Origin: CAZJWR01 sp964549765
Lineage (GTDB): Bacteria > Zixibacteria > MSB-5A5 > GN15 > JAAZOE01
DNA: 18,566 bases
Direction: 5' to 3'
Assembly (NCBI GenBank): GCA_964549765.1
Contig: CAZJWR010000066.1
Location: 1-18,566 of the forward strand
Below are positions 1 through 7,023 of this stretch, piece after piece. The stretch's first letter is position 1. Each line of letters starts with the position of its first letter. The position numbers were made by a program, and so were the translations under genes. The notes under the pieces were generated by a model. That model ran no database searches and had not been told where the DNA came from. It saw only the letters and a list, made by a program, of their open reading frames with translations.

Positions 1-49
1 ACACTCGGCCAAAATACTATCTTAGAATCAGCTTGACTAATGGGGAGCA

Positions 50-574
50 CTACAGTAATTGTGATATTGCGATATTTTCTCTTACTTGCACATCAAAGGT
101 CATCGGTGTTATTTCCAAAAACATATCACCCCCCGCGGCGATATCGCTCGGTTTAAATTCTTCGTACCCTCTCGCACCGTCGACAATCAATCGCGCTAAT
201 ACATCAACACGACCTATCGTACTCCGCGCAGTCGCTTTCCCATATATTGGATCGCGGTTGTCAATAGCCAATGACTGTTTTAGTTTAAATACATAAGTTT
301 TCCATTGTTGCAAAAGAAAATTACCATCTTCATCAGGTTCATATTTTTCCCCCAAACCCTTATTCTCGATCGTGGCTAAGTAACCTCCTCCCATTGGCTT
401 GACCGACCCTCTTGGCATTTTATAGGCTTCGCTAGACAGCGATAGGTCAATTGACGGTTCATTAATTCCATCAGGATTCGCTATACCCCGGATCTTCTTA
501 TTATGTATCAATTCCTGTAATTGCTTGGGCGATAGTACGCCTGGTATCCAATCCTTCCAAGGTTCTGATGCCAT
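50..574 (-). CDS. dCTP deaminase-like protein, C-terminally truncated
   Basis: The 174-residue product resembles the first half of the long (about 360 residue) 2'-deoxycytidine 5'-triphosphate deaminase family, which turns dCTP into dUTP for thymidylate synthesis. Residues 113-122 (KATARSTIGR) followed by VDVLARLIVDG match the conserved substrate loop, and MFLEITP around E154 matches the segment that carries the catalytic glutamate. The start is fixed by a GGGAGG ribosome binding site at 581-586. The reading frame ends at a TAG at 50-52, just after the ISQL segment, where family members normally continue. The -1 frame stays open from there to the window edge. The gene is AT-richer than purA behind it and has its own promoter. 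It may be a frameshifted or decayed gene, a natural short form, or the first half of a split gene. The family assignment is fairly sure; activity is not. Confidence 0.72.
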   Translation of the reverse strand: MASEPWKDWIPGVLSPKQLQELIHNKKIRGIANPDGINEPSIDLSLSSEAYKMPRGSVKPMGGGYLATIENKGLGEKYEPDEDGNFLLQQWKTYVFKLKQSLAIDNRDPIYGKATARSTIGRVDVLARLIVDGARGYEEFKPSDIAAGGDMFLEITPMTFDVQVRENIAISQLL

Positions 575-601
575 TTTGATCCTCCCAGTATATTACAAAA
601 T

Positions 602-629
602 AATATATCACTAGATATCACTTTTTCAA
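602..629 (-). promoter_or_regulatory. Promoter of the dCTP deaminase-like gene
   Basis: On the minus strand a -35 box TTGAAA (624-629) lies 16 bases from a -10 box TATATT (602-607). The expected RNA start near 595 leaves a short leader holding the GGGAGG site. Sequence match only. Confidence 0.5.
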
Positions 630-672
630 AGCCCAATTTCAGTAAACTTGCCTCATCAATTCCGATGAAGAT

Positions 673-1974
673 TCACACAAGGACGGTCTGCTCTCTCGCC
701 GGGCCGGTGGAGAGCAGCAGCAACTTTACGTCCAGTTCGGTGCAGATATAATCGATATACTCGCGGGCTTTTTCGGGGAGATCATCGTACGATGTGATGC
801 CCGAGGTGGTTGCCTTCCATCCCGGAAACGCCCGATATTGCGGCCGGCAGTCGGAGATGGCGCACAAATCCATGGGGAAATTCTCGATCTTCTTCCCCTG
901 ATACCGGTAATGCGTGGCGACCTTAATCTCGTCAAACGTGTCCAGCACATCCAGTTTGGTCAGGGCGATTTTGTCGACGCCGCTGATGCGGATGGCGTGC
1001 CGCAATTGCACCATATCGAGCCAGCCGGTGCGGCGCGGCCGCCGGGTGGTGGCCCCGTATTCGCCGCCGATTTCGCGCAGTTTCTCGCCGGTTTCGTTCT
1101 CCTGCTCAGTCGGGAACGGCCCGGCGCCGACGCGCGTCGTGTAAGCCTTAACGATGCCGACCACTTCGTCGATCATTCGCGGCCCAATGCCCAGGCCGGT
1201 CAGCGCCCCGCCAGCGGTAGTATTGGAGGAAGTCGCGAAAGGATACGTCCCCAGATCGACGTCCAGCATGGCTCCCTGTGCGCCTTCGTAAAGTATAACC
1301 ATGTTCGCTTTATACGCATCATACAGCATCTTCGACACGTCGGTCATCATCGGCGCCAGTATCTCCCGGAAGCCGACCATGTCCTGATAAATCTTATCGA
1401 AATCGACCTCGCGGTCATCGGGCAGACGCCCCAGCCAATGCGCCTTCAGGGTCTTTTGCATCTCCAATTTGTCTTTGAGTCGCTGATCCGAAAAAATGTC
1501 AGCCAGGCGGATACCCGTCCGGCGGACTTTGTCCTGATAGGCCGGCCCGATGCCGCGCTTGGTGGTACCCAGATCCTGCTTACCCCGTCCGGTTTCCTCG
1601 ATGCCGTCCATGACCCGATGATACGGCATAATCAGATTGGTGGCCGCCGAGATAAAGATGCGGTCGACGTAGTCGATACCGAGCTTCTCCAGTGTCTCCA
1701 ATTCTTCTTTGAAGACATAGGGATCGAGCACGACGCCGTTGCCGATGACGCAGATTTTGCCCGGATGCATTATCCCCGACGGGATCAGATGCAGAATTAC
1801 CCGCACGCCCTCGATAACAATAGTATGCCCGGCGTTGTTGCCGCCCTGGAAACGAGCGACGATATCGGCTTCTCGCGAAAGCAGGTCGACGACTTTGCCC
1901 TTGCCCTCGTCACCCCATTGGCAGCCAACCACGACCCGGTTGACGCGATCTAAGCGACCACTTTTCGAATCCAT
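673..1974 (-). CDS. purA: Adenylosuccinate synthetase
   Basis: Cytosolic enzyme of the AMP branch of purine synthesis: it joins IMP and aspartate with GTP hydrolysis to give adenylosuccinate. The 433-residue length equals that of the E. coli enzyme (432). The glycine-rich GTP loop GDEGKGK is at residues 21-27 with the catalytic Asp in it, and NNAGHT at 46-51 carries the catalytic His. Further family blocks are GTTKRGIGPAY, EGAQG, SSNTTAGG, RVGAGPFPTE, RRTGWLD and TKLDVLD, with the guanine-contact segment STGP near the C-terminus. The ATG at 1972-1974 has a GAGG site seven bases upstream and overlaps the end of engB by 25 bases, so the two are probably co-transcribed and translationally coupled. 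Nothing is missing. No terminator is evident in the 98 bases after it. Confidence 0.97.
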   Translation of the reverse strand: MDSKSGRLDRVNRVVVGCQWGDEGKGKVVDLLSREADIVARFQGGNNAGHTIVIEGVRVILHLIPSGIMHPGKICVIGNGVVLDPYVFKEELETLEKLGIDYVDRIFISAATNLIMPYHRVMDGIEETGRGKQDLGTTKRGIGPAYQDKVRRTGIRLADIFSDQRLKDKLEMQKTLKAHWLGRLPDDREVDFDKIYQDMVGFREILAPMMTDVSKMLYDAYKANMVILYEGAQGAMLDVDLGTYPFATSSNTTAGGALTGLGIGPRMIDEVVGIVKAYTTRVGAGPFPTEQENETGEKLREIGGEYGATTRRPRRTGWLDMVQLRHAIRISGVDKIALTKLDVLDTFDEIKVATHYRYQGKKIENFPMDLCAISDCRPQYRAFPGWKATTSGITSYDDLPEKAREYIDYICTELDVKLLLLSTGPAREQTVLV

Positions 1975-2543
1975 TGCAGAACCTCGTTTTTCCCCAAATT
2001 GGTTTTGGCGGAGAAGGGGATCAGATTCCCGATCTTCTCGTCGCCGAATATCGTTTTGCGCATCTTGCCGACCACCTGCATCAGCTTACCCCGGTTCAGC
2101 TTGTCGGCTTTCGTCATCACGATCAGAAACGGCAGTTCCCGGTCGACGATCCATTCCAGAAGCGTGACGTCGTCCGGCTGAAGGTCCCGGCGGCTGTCGA
2201 CCAAAAAGACCAGGCCGCGCAGGTTGGCGCTTTCGGTCAGATAGCCTTCCACCAGCGTCGCCCAGGATTCTTTGACCTTGGGCGGCACTTTGGCGTACCC
2301 GTAGCCCGGCAGGTCGACCAGATAAAAACGATTATCGGCCAAAAAAAAATTGAGCGCCTGGGTTTTGCCGGGCGTACCCGATACCTTGGCGATTTTCTTG
2401 CCTTCGGTGATGCTGTTGATCAGGGTTGATTTGCCGACGTTGGAACGTCCGGCAATCGCCACCGCTTTGCGGGTATCGGATGGTATTTTCCTGTGATCGT
2501 AAACAGAGGTTACAAACTGGGCGGAAATCAGACCACTCCGCAC
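1950..2543 (-). CDS. engB: Ribosome biogenesis GTPase EngB/YsxC (GTG start)
   Basis: Small essential GTPase of the YihA/YsxC family, which acts in assembly of the large ribosomal subunit. All G motifs are visible: G1 GRSNVGKST (residues 32-40), a G2 region GTPGKTQ, G3 DLPGYGYA (from 77), G4 TKAD (144-147) and G5 SAK (178-180). The length of about 197 residues is normal. Start choice: the longest open frame begins at a GTG at 2553-2555, but that GTG lies inside a perfect AGGAGGTGA ribosome binding site (2552-2560). The next GTG at 2541-2543 stands eight bases behind that site and is the better start. The gene is first in a two-gene unit with purA and has a clear promoter upstream. Confidence 0.94.
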   Translation of the reverse strand: MRSGLISAQFVTSVYDHRKIPSDTRKAVAIAGRSNVGKSTLINSITEGKKIAKVSGTPGKTQALNFFLADNRFYLVDLPGYGYAKVPPKVKESWATLVEGYLTESANLRGLVFLVDSRRDLQPDDVTLLEWIVDRELPFLIVMTKADKLNRGKLMQVVGKMRKTIFGDEKIGNLIPFSAKTNLGKNEVLQWIRKVVA

Positions 2544-2586
2544 GGGACCTTTCACCTCCTGATATCGTCACAGATCAAGCCGCGCC

Positions 2587-2615
2587 AGTATACACAGGTT
2601 GGAATGGGAACGCAA
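2587..2615 (-). promoter_or_regulatory. Promoter of engB-purA
   Basis: The minus strand reads TTGCGT (2610-2615), 17 bases, TATACT (2587-2592). Transcription would start near 2580, about 20 bases before the AGGAGGTGA ribosome binding site of engB. Good consensus match and position; no experiment. Confidence 0.6.
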
Positions 2616-2709
2616 GGCTTTTTTTGGTGTCCGCGAAGGGATGATCAATTTCAGGTTTTGGAAGAGGCATAGGCTTCCAATAGTCCGAAATCATTCATAG
2701 AATATAAGC

Positions 2710-3582
2710 CTATTCGATTTTTAGGCATTTATCAAGGAAAGTCTGAATCTGAAAATAGCCCACTCCGTTATCATCCCACATTGAAGTTGTATACACATCC
2801 ATGTAATCGACAGTGTCTCTAATGGTTACGCCAGACGCAAGCAAATATTGAATCTCAATCCGTCTGTCCCCTCGTCGCAGTGTGCCGTCTGGATCTGACA
2901 TCCCGACTAAAACGGAAGGAAGATTAGAAGCAGACTTTTGAAGTTCCCAGTATATTCCAATATTTTGCATAGTATCGATTAAGCGGTACAATATTTCATT
3001 ATCAACGGGTCTACCTATTACCCTTTCCGCCAGCAATCTCATTAATAAATCCATCGGCGCGTAAACGGTATCTTTAGCCAAACCACTCAGCTTCGAGGCG
3101 ACATCCTGCGATACTGGCACAGGTACACGAGTTTTTACAGTGATTGCCTTCTTCGCATCCAATGAAATTGGGTATGTGATAGAATCAGTTTTATCGCCCC
3201 TAATGAACCACGAGCTCCATGGCAAATACAGCGTGCTAGAATCCAAAAGGTATCCCCACTTTATTTTTTCGATTGTTAATGTATATTTGCTGTTATTAAA
3301 TATACTAATGTTTAAATATGCGTCAATTCCCGAGTATAATGGACTGCCCCGCAAACTGCCCAACAAATTAGATTTTGCTACATTAGATATAAGAATTTGC
3401 CCGGGTGCCCACGCCGCATTCGTTTCTATGGATATGCGGTTTTCCAGTTCCGTTTGTTTTTTGGTCCAGTCAAAGGCTTCATCTTCGCGAATACATGACC
3501 GAATGGATATAGCCAGAGATATTAGGGAAACCAATATCGCCGTATACGATATACCATGATTTATTATTATCTGTTTATTCAT
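2710..3582 (-). CDS. Hypothetical membrane-anchored protein
   Basis: I do not recognise this 290-residue protein. Residues about 11-28 form one hydrophobic segment close to the N-terminus, followed by a charged stretch (REDEAFDWTKKQTELE), so it is probably anchored in the inner membrane with most of the chain on one side. The rest looks like a mixed, beta-rich soluble domain: ISIFNNSKYTLTIEKIKWGYLL followed later by ITVKTRVPVPV resembles the immunoglobulin-like layout of proteins that carry an N-terminal anchor and a beta-sandwich. The ribosome binding site is weak (GGATGG and similar just before ATG). The gene is AT-rich compared with engB and purA and lies in a run of orphan genes. Coding is supported by length and a clean frame; function is unknown. 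Confidence 0.7.
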   Translation of the reverse strand: MNKQIIINHGISYTAILVSLISLAISIRSCIREDEAFDWTKKQTELENRISIETNAAWAPGQILISNVAKSNLLGSLRGSPLYSGIDAYLNISIFNNSKYTLTIEKIKWGYLLDSSTLYLPWSSWFIRGDKTDSITYPISLDAKKAITVKTRVPVPVSQDVASKLSGLAKDTVYAPMDLLMRLLAERVIGRPVDNEILYRLIDTMQNIGIYWELQKSASNLPSVLVGMSDPDGTLRRGDRRIEIQYLLASGVTIRDTVDYMDVYTTSMWDDNGVGYFQIQTFLDKCLKIE

Positions 3583-3753
3583 CCCATTCCATCCATCGGA
3601 AATAATTTTTGGAAGATAAGGGATTGTGAATAACCAATTCCTTCACCTTTTCGCATTTTACTATCCGTTGCAACGCGTCCCTTACCAATAATGCCAGTCT
3701 TGTGTTGCCATAAAAGGAGACCGGGTTACGGCGACAGAATTAAATTCCCATCA

Positions 3754-4407
3754 TTATAAATCATCTAATTTTTGACTTTCTCGATATTGCCTTTCGCGCT
3801 CTCTCAATGCCAAAGACTGATATTCAATAACCAACTGGATTTTGTATTTATCTCCCCGCAGACTCAAATAAATCTGGGTATTGTCTATTACCCATTTTGT
3901 ATAATATGCAAGATGCCCGATGCTAATCGCCAATCCCCAATCGTCAAGGTCGTCCTTATAGAGACTGTTTAACCATACCACCTCATCCTCATCTGGATCG
4001 CCGTACTTTTTTTGCAGATCAGCCTTCAAGGCGCTATAATCTTGAATAAATAAATTTTTGTTGGTATGATCATGGGAAAATATGTACTTCGAACGGCACA
4101 ACATATTATCGACAAAGAGGTATAGGATAACGCATTCATTCCCTCCAATTGTTGTCTTATACCAAAGCGCATCATCCTCCGCCTTCAGCAATTCCTCGCT
4201 TTCACTGCTTTTGACAGCCTGTATGCTCATACCCCATGTGGTCTTCCGAAAATTCGATTTCCCATCTATGTCCTCTTTAGGTAATTCTGTCCATGTGCCA
4301 TCACTGCGCAAAATTATTTTTCTACCATCTGCCACGTATGTTGTATCATCAGGTATAGCGGCACACGCACAAAAGATAAGCAGATAGATTATTACTGTAT
4401 ATACCAT
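3754..4407 (-). CDS. Exported protein with DUF3157-like N-terminus
   Basis: The 217-residue product begins with a hydrophobic stretch (residues 3-17, IIYLLIFCACAA) that looks like a Sec signal peptide; a lipobox is not convincing. Residues 27-42 (DGRKIILRSDGTWTEL) match the short motif shared by DUF3157-type periplasmic proteins, in which a DGR...DGTW element follows the signal. From residue 53 a second element starts (FRKTTWGMSIQAVKSSE), typical of a small secreted domain that tracks as WGMS-x-x-x-V. The C-terminus is strongly charged (ALRERERQYRESQKLDDL). The ATG has a GGGGA-like site that overlaps the stop codon of the small frame upstream (4419-4601). Function unknown; export is a fair inference. 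Confidence 0.72.
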   Translation of the reverse strand: MVYTVIIYLLIFCACAAIPDDTTYVADGRKIILRSDGTWTELPKEDIDGKSNFRKTTWGMSIQAVKSSESEELLKAEDDALWYKTTIGGNECVILYLFVDNMLCRSKYIFSHDHTNKNLFIQDYSALKADLQKKYGDPDEDEVVWLNSLYKDDLDDWGLAISIGHLAYYTKWVIDNTQIYLSLRGDKYKIQLVIEYQSLALRERERQYRESQKLDDL

Positions 4408-4418
4408 GTACCCATCCC

Positions 4419-4601
4419 CTATCGTTTAATATCGCTTACAAATTTGGAACTTCTTTCATAAGATGCCTTATCCTGCTGTATTTCATATTTTAATGAGAAA
4501 TATAATCTCACGCAAACTAAAAATTTGGATAAAATCTCAATTTCTGGCAGGCGGCGAACTTCTTCTGCGTTGCGAAATATCCCCCATGCAACCTTAACCA
4601 C
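4419..4601 (-). CDS. Possible small protein (60 aa), coupled to the exported protein gene
   Basis: A GTG start at 4599-4601 stands six bases behind a good AGGAG site (4608-4612 region), and the frame ends in TAG eleven bases before the ATG of the 217-residue gene, with the stop overlapping that gene's ribosome binding site. This spacing is what a translationally coupled first gene looks like. The product is basic and rich in hydrophobic residues in the middle (EILSKFLVCVRLYFSLKYEI) with no signal peptide or motif I know. It could be a real small protein, a leader frame, or a remnant of a longer gene. Support is only the start signal and the spacing. Confidence 0.38.
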   Translation of the reverse strand: MVKVAWGIFRNAEEVRRLPEIEILSKFLVCVRLYFSLKYEIQQDKASYERSSKFVSDIKR

Positions 4602-4702
4602 AAAACACTCCTGAGCGATTGCAGTACCCGATTACAATATTTGCCATAACTTGTCGAACCCTATTTCCGGCCGTGAGCTATCTGCGTTCCACCAAGGTCA
4701 CG

Positions 4703-4736
4703 GCAAAAAAAAGGCGGCGGACATCCCTGCCCGCCG
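4703..4736 (-). terminator. Intrinsic terminator of the 113 aa gene
   Basis: On the minus strand a perfect 8-bp GC stem GGCGGCGG / CCGCCGCC (arms 4729-4736 and 4711-4718) with a 10-base loop is followed at once by eight U (4703-4710). It starts 17 bases after the stop of the gene ending at 4753. Confidence 0.93.
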
Positions 4737-4752
4737 CCCGCGCAGTTTTCCT

Positions 4753-5094
4753 CTATGATGATTGTGAATCGTCGCTTTCCTTGTTCTGCTCGTTATCGTC
4801 GCCGTCAGCCGATCGAGTTTTCCCCTTCTTCATATCCTGGATGCGAACCTTGGTAAGCATCTCGCGAAGAGGCGCATTCGGTCGCAACGGAAAACCGCAC
4901 ATTTTCTGAATCGTTATCACCTTTTCCCGATCGATCTCCCGTGACTTATAGGCAAGGATATTCCTTTCAAGCAGAGCAATATCATCGGCTGATACGGGGA
5001 GAAAAATGTGCCATAATTCCCGGGGGACGCCTTTGAGCATCATCCGGACGTTATGGTACGACCTGAGGGCTTTGCCCGGTTCGTAGTGTGCCAT
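4753..5094 (-). CDS. Hypothetical protein (113 aa)
   Basis: I do not recognise the family. The ATG at 5092-5094 follows a strong GGAGGTG ribosome binding site (about 5102-5108) and a strong terminator follows the gene, so expression as a single-gene unit is well supported. The product is soluble, has no signal peptide, and falls in two parts: residues 1-90 look folded and helical (ELWHIFLPVSADDIALLERNILAYK is typical), while the tail from about 90 is highly charged and serine-rich (DGDDNEQNKESDDSQSS) and is probably disordered. One Cys only. No catalytic motif is visible. Confidence 0.75.
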   Translation of the reverse strand: MAHYEPGKALRSYHNVRMMLKGVPRELWHIFLPVSADDIALLERNILAYKSREIDREKVITIQKMCGFPLRPNAPLREMLTKVRIQDMKKGKTRSADGDDNEQNKESDDSQSS

Positions 5095-5114
5095 GCATAC
5101 CCACCTCCAATCGG

Positions 5115-5436
5115 TTAAAATGTGGGGTCACGCACCGCTGTCCGGCGGGAATTCCGCCTTCTGTCTCTTCCATATACAATAACAAATATTCCGGGCGTCG
5201 AGTTCCAGACCCACGTATGTTCCTGATGCGTGCCTCGCTGTCTGAGGGTCTCGAAGGCGCCGTCGCCTTCATTAATTATCATCCTTTCATATATTGTACA
5301 CTTGAGTCGTCATTTTCTTTCCACGGCGCGCCGCCCCTCGGCCTGAAAACCGGGGGCGGCTTCATGCGCGCTTGCAGTCAATGACTCCTCTGTGTGCTCT
5401 TTTTCCTATTATCTGCATCACCTCGATTCCTGATTC
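5115..5436. other. Non-coding gap with hairpins
   Basis: No convincing gene. Open frames here lack ribosome binding sites or overlap the 113 aa gene in another frame. The stretch holds a GC hairpin gccgcccc / ggggcggc (5330-5337 and 5353-5360) and a short GGCGG-GAATT-CCGCC palindrome. Neither has a T tract on either strand. Confidence 0.5.
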
Positions 5437-5463
5437 ATGCCGGGAGCGCATGGCTCCCGGCAT
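5437..5463 (-). terminator. Hairpin directly after trpB2
   Basis: A perfect 11-bp inverted repeat (5437-5447 and 5453-5463, ATGCCGGGAGC with its complement) with a five-base loop begins ten bases after the stop codon of the TrpB2 gene. There is no U tract, so it may act as an RNA 3' end barrier or a weak, factor-helped terminator rather than a classical intrinsic one. Confidence 0.55.
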
Positions 5464-5472
5464 CGATGAACG

Positions 5473-6819
5473 TCAACAGGCAACGCCGAACGACATTTTG
5501 TCGCCGTCCGAGCTTTCCTTCCGGCCGTTTTCCAGCGAGCCTTCCAGATATGCCTGATAGGCCGACATATCGAAATGCCCGTGGCCGCTGAGGTTGAACA
5601 CGATGACTTTCTGACGGCCCTCGTCGCGAGCCTTGATCGCCTCGTGGATGGCCATTTCAATGGCGTGAGCCGATTCCGGCGCGGGGATAATCCCTTCGGT
5701 GCGGGCAAAAAGCGCCGCCGCCCGGAAAACATCGTTCTGCGGAAGCGCCTCCGCTCTCACGATGCCGTGCTCGACCAGGGCGCTGATAAGCGGCGCCGCA
5801 CCGTGATAGCGGAGGCCTCCGGCATGGATGCCCGGCGGGATGAAGTCGTGGCCGAGCGTGTACATCTTCATCAGCGGCGTCGTCCCGGACGTATCGCCGA
5901 AATCGTAATCGAATTTGCCCTTAGTCAGGGTCGGGCACGATTCCGGTTCGACGGCAATAAATTCGATATCCGAACCGTGCAGCTTATCGCGGATAAAGGG
6001 AAACGCCAACCCGGCGAAATTGCTGCCACCGCCATGACAGCCGATGATGATATCCGGTTTCTCACCGATCATGCCCAGCTGTTTTTTGGCCTCCTGGCCG
6101 ATGATGGTCTGATGAAGGAGGACATGATTGAGGACGCTGCCCAGCGAATACTTGGCGTGTTCGTTGCTCGCGGCCTCTTCGATGGCCTCGGAAATGGCGA
6201 TGCCCAAACTTCCCGGCGTTTTCGGGTCTTTGCGCAACGCTTCTCTACCGGCGTTGGTCGCCGGTGACGGCGACGGCAGGACCTCGGCTCCATACAGCTG
6301 CATCATGACCTTGCGGTACGGCTTCTGGTCGAAGCTGATCCGCACCATATATACTTTGCATTCCATGTCGAATTTCTGGCAGGCAAACGCCAGCGACGAT
6401 CCCCACTGGCCGGCGCCGGTCTCGGTGACCAGACGCCGCGTCCCCTCCATTTTATTGTAATAGGCTTGCGCGATGGCGGTATTGGGCTTGTGGCTGCCGA
6501 CCGGCGAGGAACCTTCGTGCTTAAAATATATCCTCGCCGGAGTCTTCAGGGCCATTTCCAGGCCGGTGGCTCGGATTAGCGGGGTGGGCCGGTAGATACG
6601 ATAGACTTCGCGAACCTCCTCGGGAATGGGGATTTCCCGTTGCGCCGAAACTTCCTGCTCAATCAACGCCTGCGGAAAAATGGCCGCCAGATCGTCGGGC
6701 GAAATCGGCTGTTTGGTGCCCGGATGGAGCGGCGGGTCCAGCGCAAACGGCAGGTCGGCCATGAGGTTATAGTAGTGGGTGGGGATGTCGCCGTCGGAGA
6801 GGACGATCTTCTTATACAT
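5473..6819 (-). CDS. trpB2: TrpB2-type tryptophan synthase beta chain
   Basis: Pyridoxal-phosphate enzyme of the long TrpB2 branch (TrpB-like PLP enzymes, usually 430-450 residues; here 448). The PLP lysine is K111 in GSHKPNTA, the catalytic-type glutamate lies in ETGAGQWG (133-140, with Trp where TrpB1 has His), and the phosphate loop is GGGSN (263-267). Known members make tryptophan from indole and serine, and some have been proposed to work without TrpA; no trpA lies here. The ATG follows a TGGAGG site four bases upstream. The gene is a single-gene unit: a Trp-codon leader peptide and an intrinsic terminator precede it, and a hairpin follows it. That layout says its expression rises when charged tRNA-Trp is scarce. 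Family assignment is sure; the exact in vivo substrate is inference. Confidence 0.95.
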   Translation of the reverse strand: MYKKIVLSDGDIPTHYYNLMADLPFALDPPLHPGTKQPISPDDLAAIFPQALIEQEVSAQREIPIPEEVREVYRIYRPTPLIRATGLEMALKTPARIYFKHEGSSPVGSHKPNTAIAQAYYNKMEGTRRLVTETGAGQWGSSLAFACQKFDMECKVYMVRISFDQKPYRKVMMQLYGAEVLPSPSPATNAGREALRKDPKTPGSLGIAISEAIEEAASNEHAKYSLGSVLNHVLLHQTIIGQEAKKQLGMIGEKPDIIIGCHGGGSNFAGLAFPFIRDKLHGSDIEFIAVEPESCPTLTKGKFDYDFGDTSGTTPLMKMYTLGHDFIPPGIHAGGLRYHGAAPLISALVEHGIVRAEALPQNDVFRAAALFARTEGIIPAPESAHAIEMAIHEAIKARDEGRQKVIVFNLSGHGHFDMSAYQAYLEGSLENGRKESSDGDKMSFGVAC

Positions 6820-6845
6820 GTTGCCTCCAGTGGTTTTTCAGGTAC

Positions 6846-6875
6846 AAAAAAACCCGCTGTCTTGCGGCAGCGGGT
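6846..6875 (-). terminator. Attenuator terminator hairpin (3:4) before trpB2
   Basis: The minus strand forms ACCCGCTG (6868-6875), an 8-base loop, CAGCGGGT (6852-6859), followed by six further U (6846-6851), giving U7 with the last paired base. It lies between the leader peptide stop and the trpB2 ribosome binding site, so it can only act on trpB2. Confidence 0.93.
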
Positions 6876-6900
6876 CAAACTCGGTTGATGATACGTTGGA

Positions 6901-7002
6901 TCAATGAGTAGGTATTTTGGCCCACCGCCACTGTCGGGTGTACCACCACCAGAGCATAACAGACAGTGTTGCAAAGCTGGCAAGGCGGGCAAATAATGAC
7001 AT
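6901..7002 (-). CDS. trpL: trp leader peptide (33 aa, five Trp)
   Basis: A 33-codon frame starts at ATG 7000-7002, seven bases after an AGGAG site (7010-7014), and ends at TGA 6901-6903. It carries Trp at positions 18, 19, 20, 25 and 27 in the run W-W-W-Y-T-R-Q-W-R-W, which is extreme for any ordinary protein. It lies just downstream of a consensus promoter and just upstream of an intrinsic terminator that precedes a tryptophan synthase gene. The peptide itself most likely has no function; its translation speed senses charged tRNA-Trp. The N-terminal half (MSLFARLASFATLSVML) is hydrophobic, which is not needed for the role. The frame stays open upstream to 7242, but that part has no start signal and lies beyond the promoter. 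Confidence 0.93.
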   Translation of the reverse strand: MSLFARLASFATLSVMLWWWYTRQWRWAKIPTH

Positions 7003-7023
7003 AATCAGTCTCCTAACTACTTT

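Larger units (their letters stand above)
6846..7002 (-). promoter_or_regulatory. Ribosome-mediated tryptophan attenuator of trpB2
   Basis: Four segments as in classical amino-acid operon attenuators can be drawn. Segment 1 CACTGTC (6962-6968) pairs perfectly with GACAGTG (6929-6935), bracketing the three consecutive Trp codons. Segment 2 GTGGCGGTGGG (6921-6931), which includes Trp codons 25 and 27, pairs over 11 positions (three G-U) with segment 3 CCCGCTGCCGC (6864-6874), the 5' arm of the terminator. Segment 3 with segment 4 makes the terminator. A ribosome stalled at Trp codons 18-20 would cover segment 1 and free segment 2 to form the anti-terminator; with enough Trp-tRNA the terminator forms. 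The pairings are seen in the sequence; the mechanism is inferred from the trp/his/leu attenuator class. Confidence 0.88.

Noticed and set aside
838..1953. Long plus-strand open frame (371 codons) opposite purA
   Set aside because: It is the mirror of a complete, motif-bearing purA gene; no ribosome binding site and no protein family.
2669..2713. 8-bp inverted repeat ATAGGCTT / AAGCCTAT around the end of the 290 aa gene
   Set aside because: 30-base spacing, AT-rich stem and no U tract; too weak to call a terminator.
5051..5272. Minus-strand frame of 73 codons overlapping the 113 aa gene
   Set aside because: Overlaps the better-supported gene in another frame; low-complexity composition and only a weak site before its ATG.
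5575..6267. Plus-strand open frame (230 codons) opposite trpB2
   Set aside because: Opposite a full PLP enzyme gene with all motifs; composition is that of a GC-driven antisense frame.
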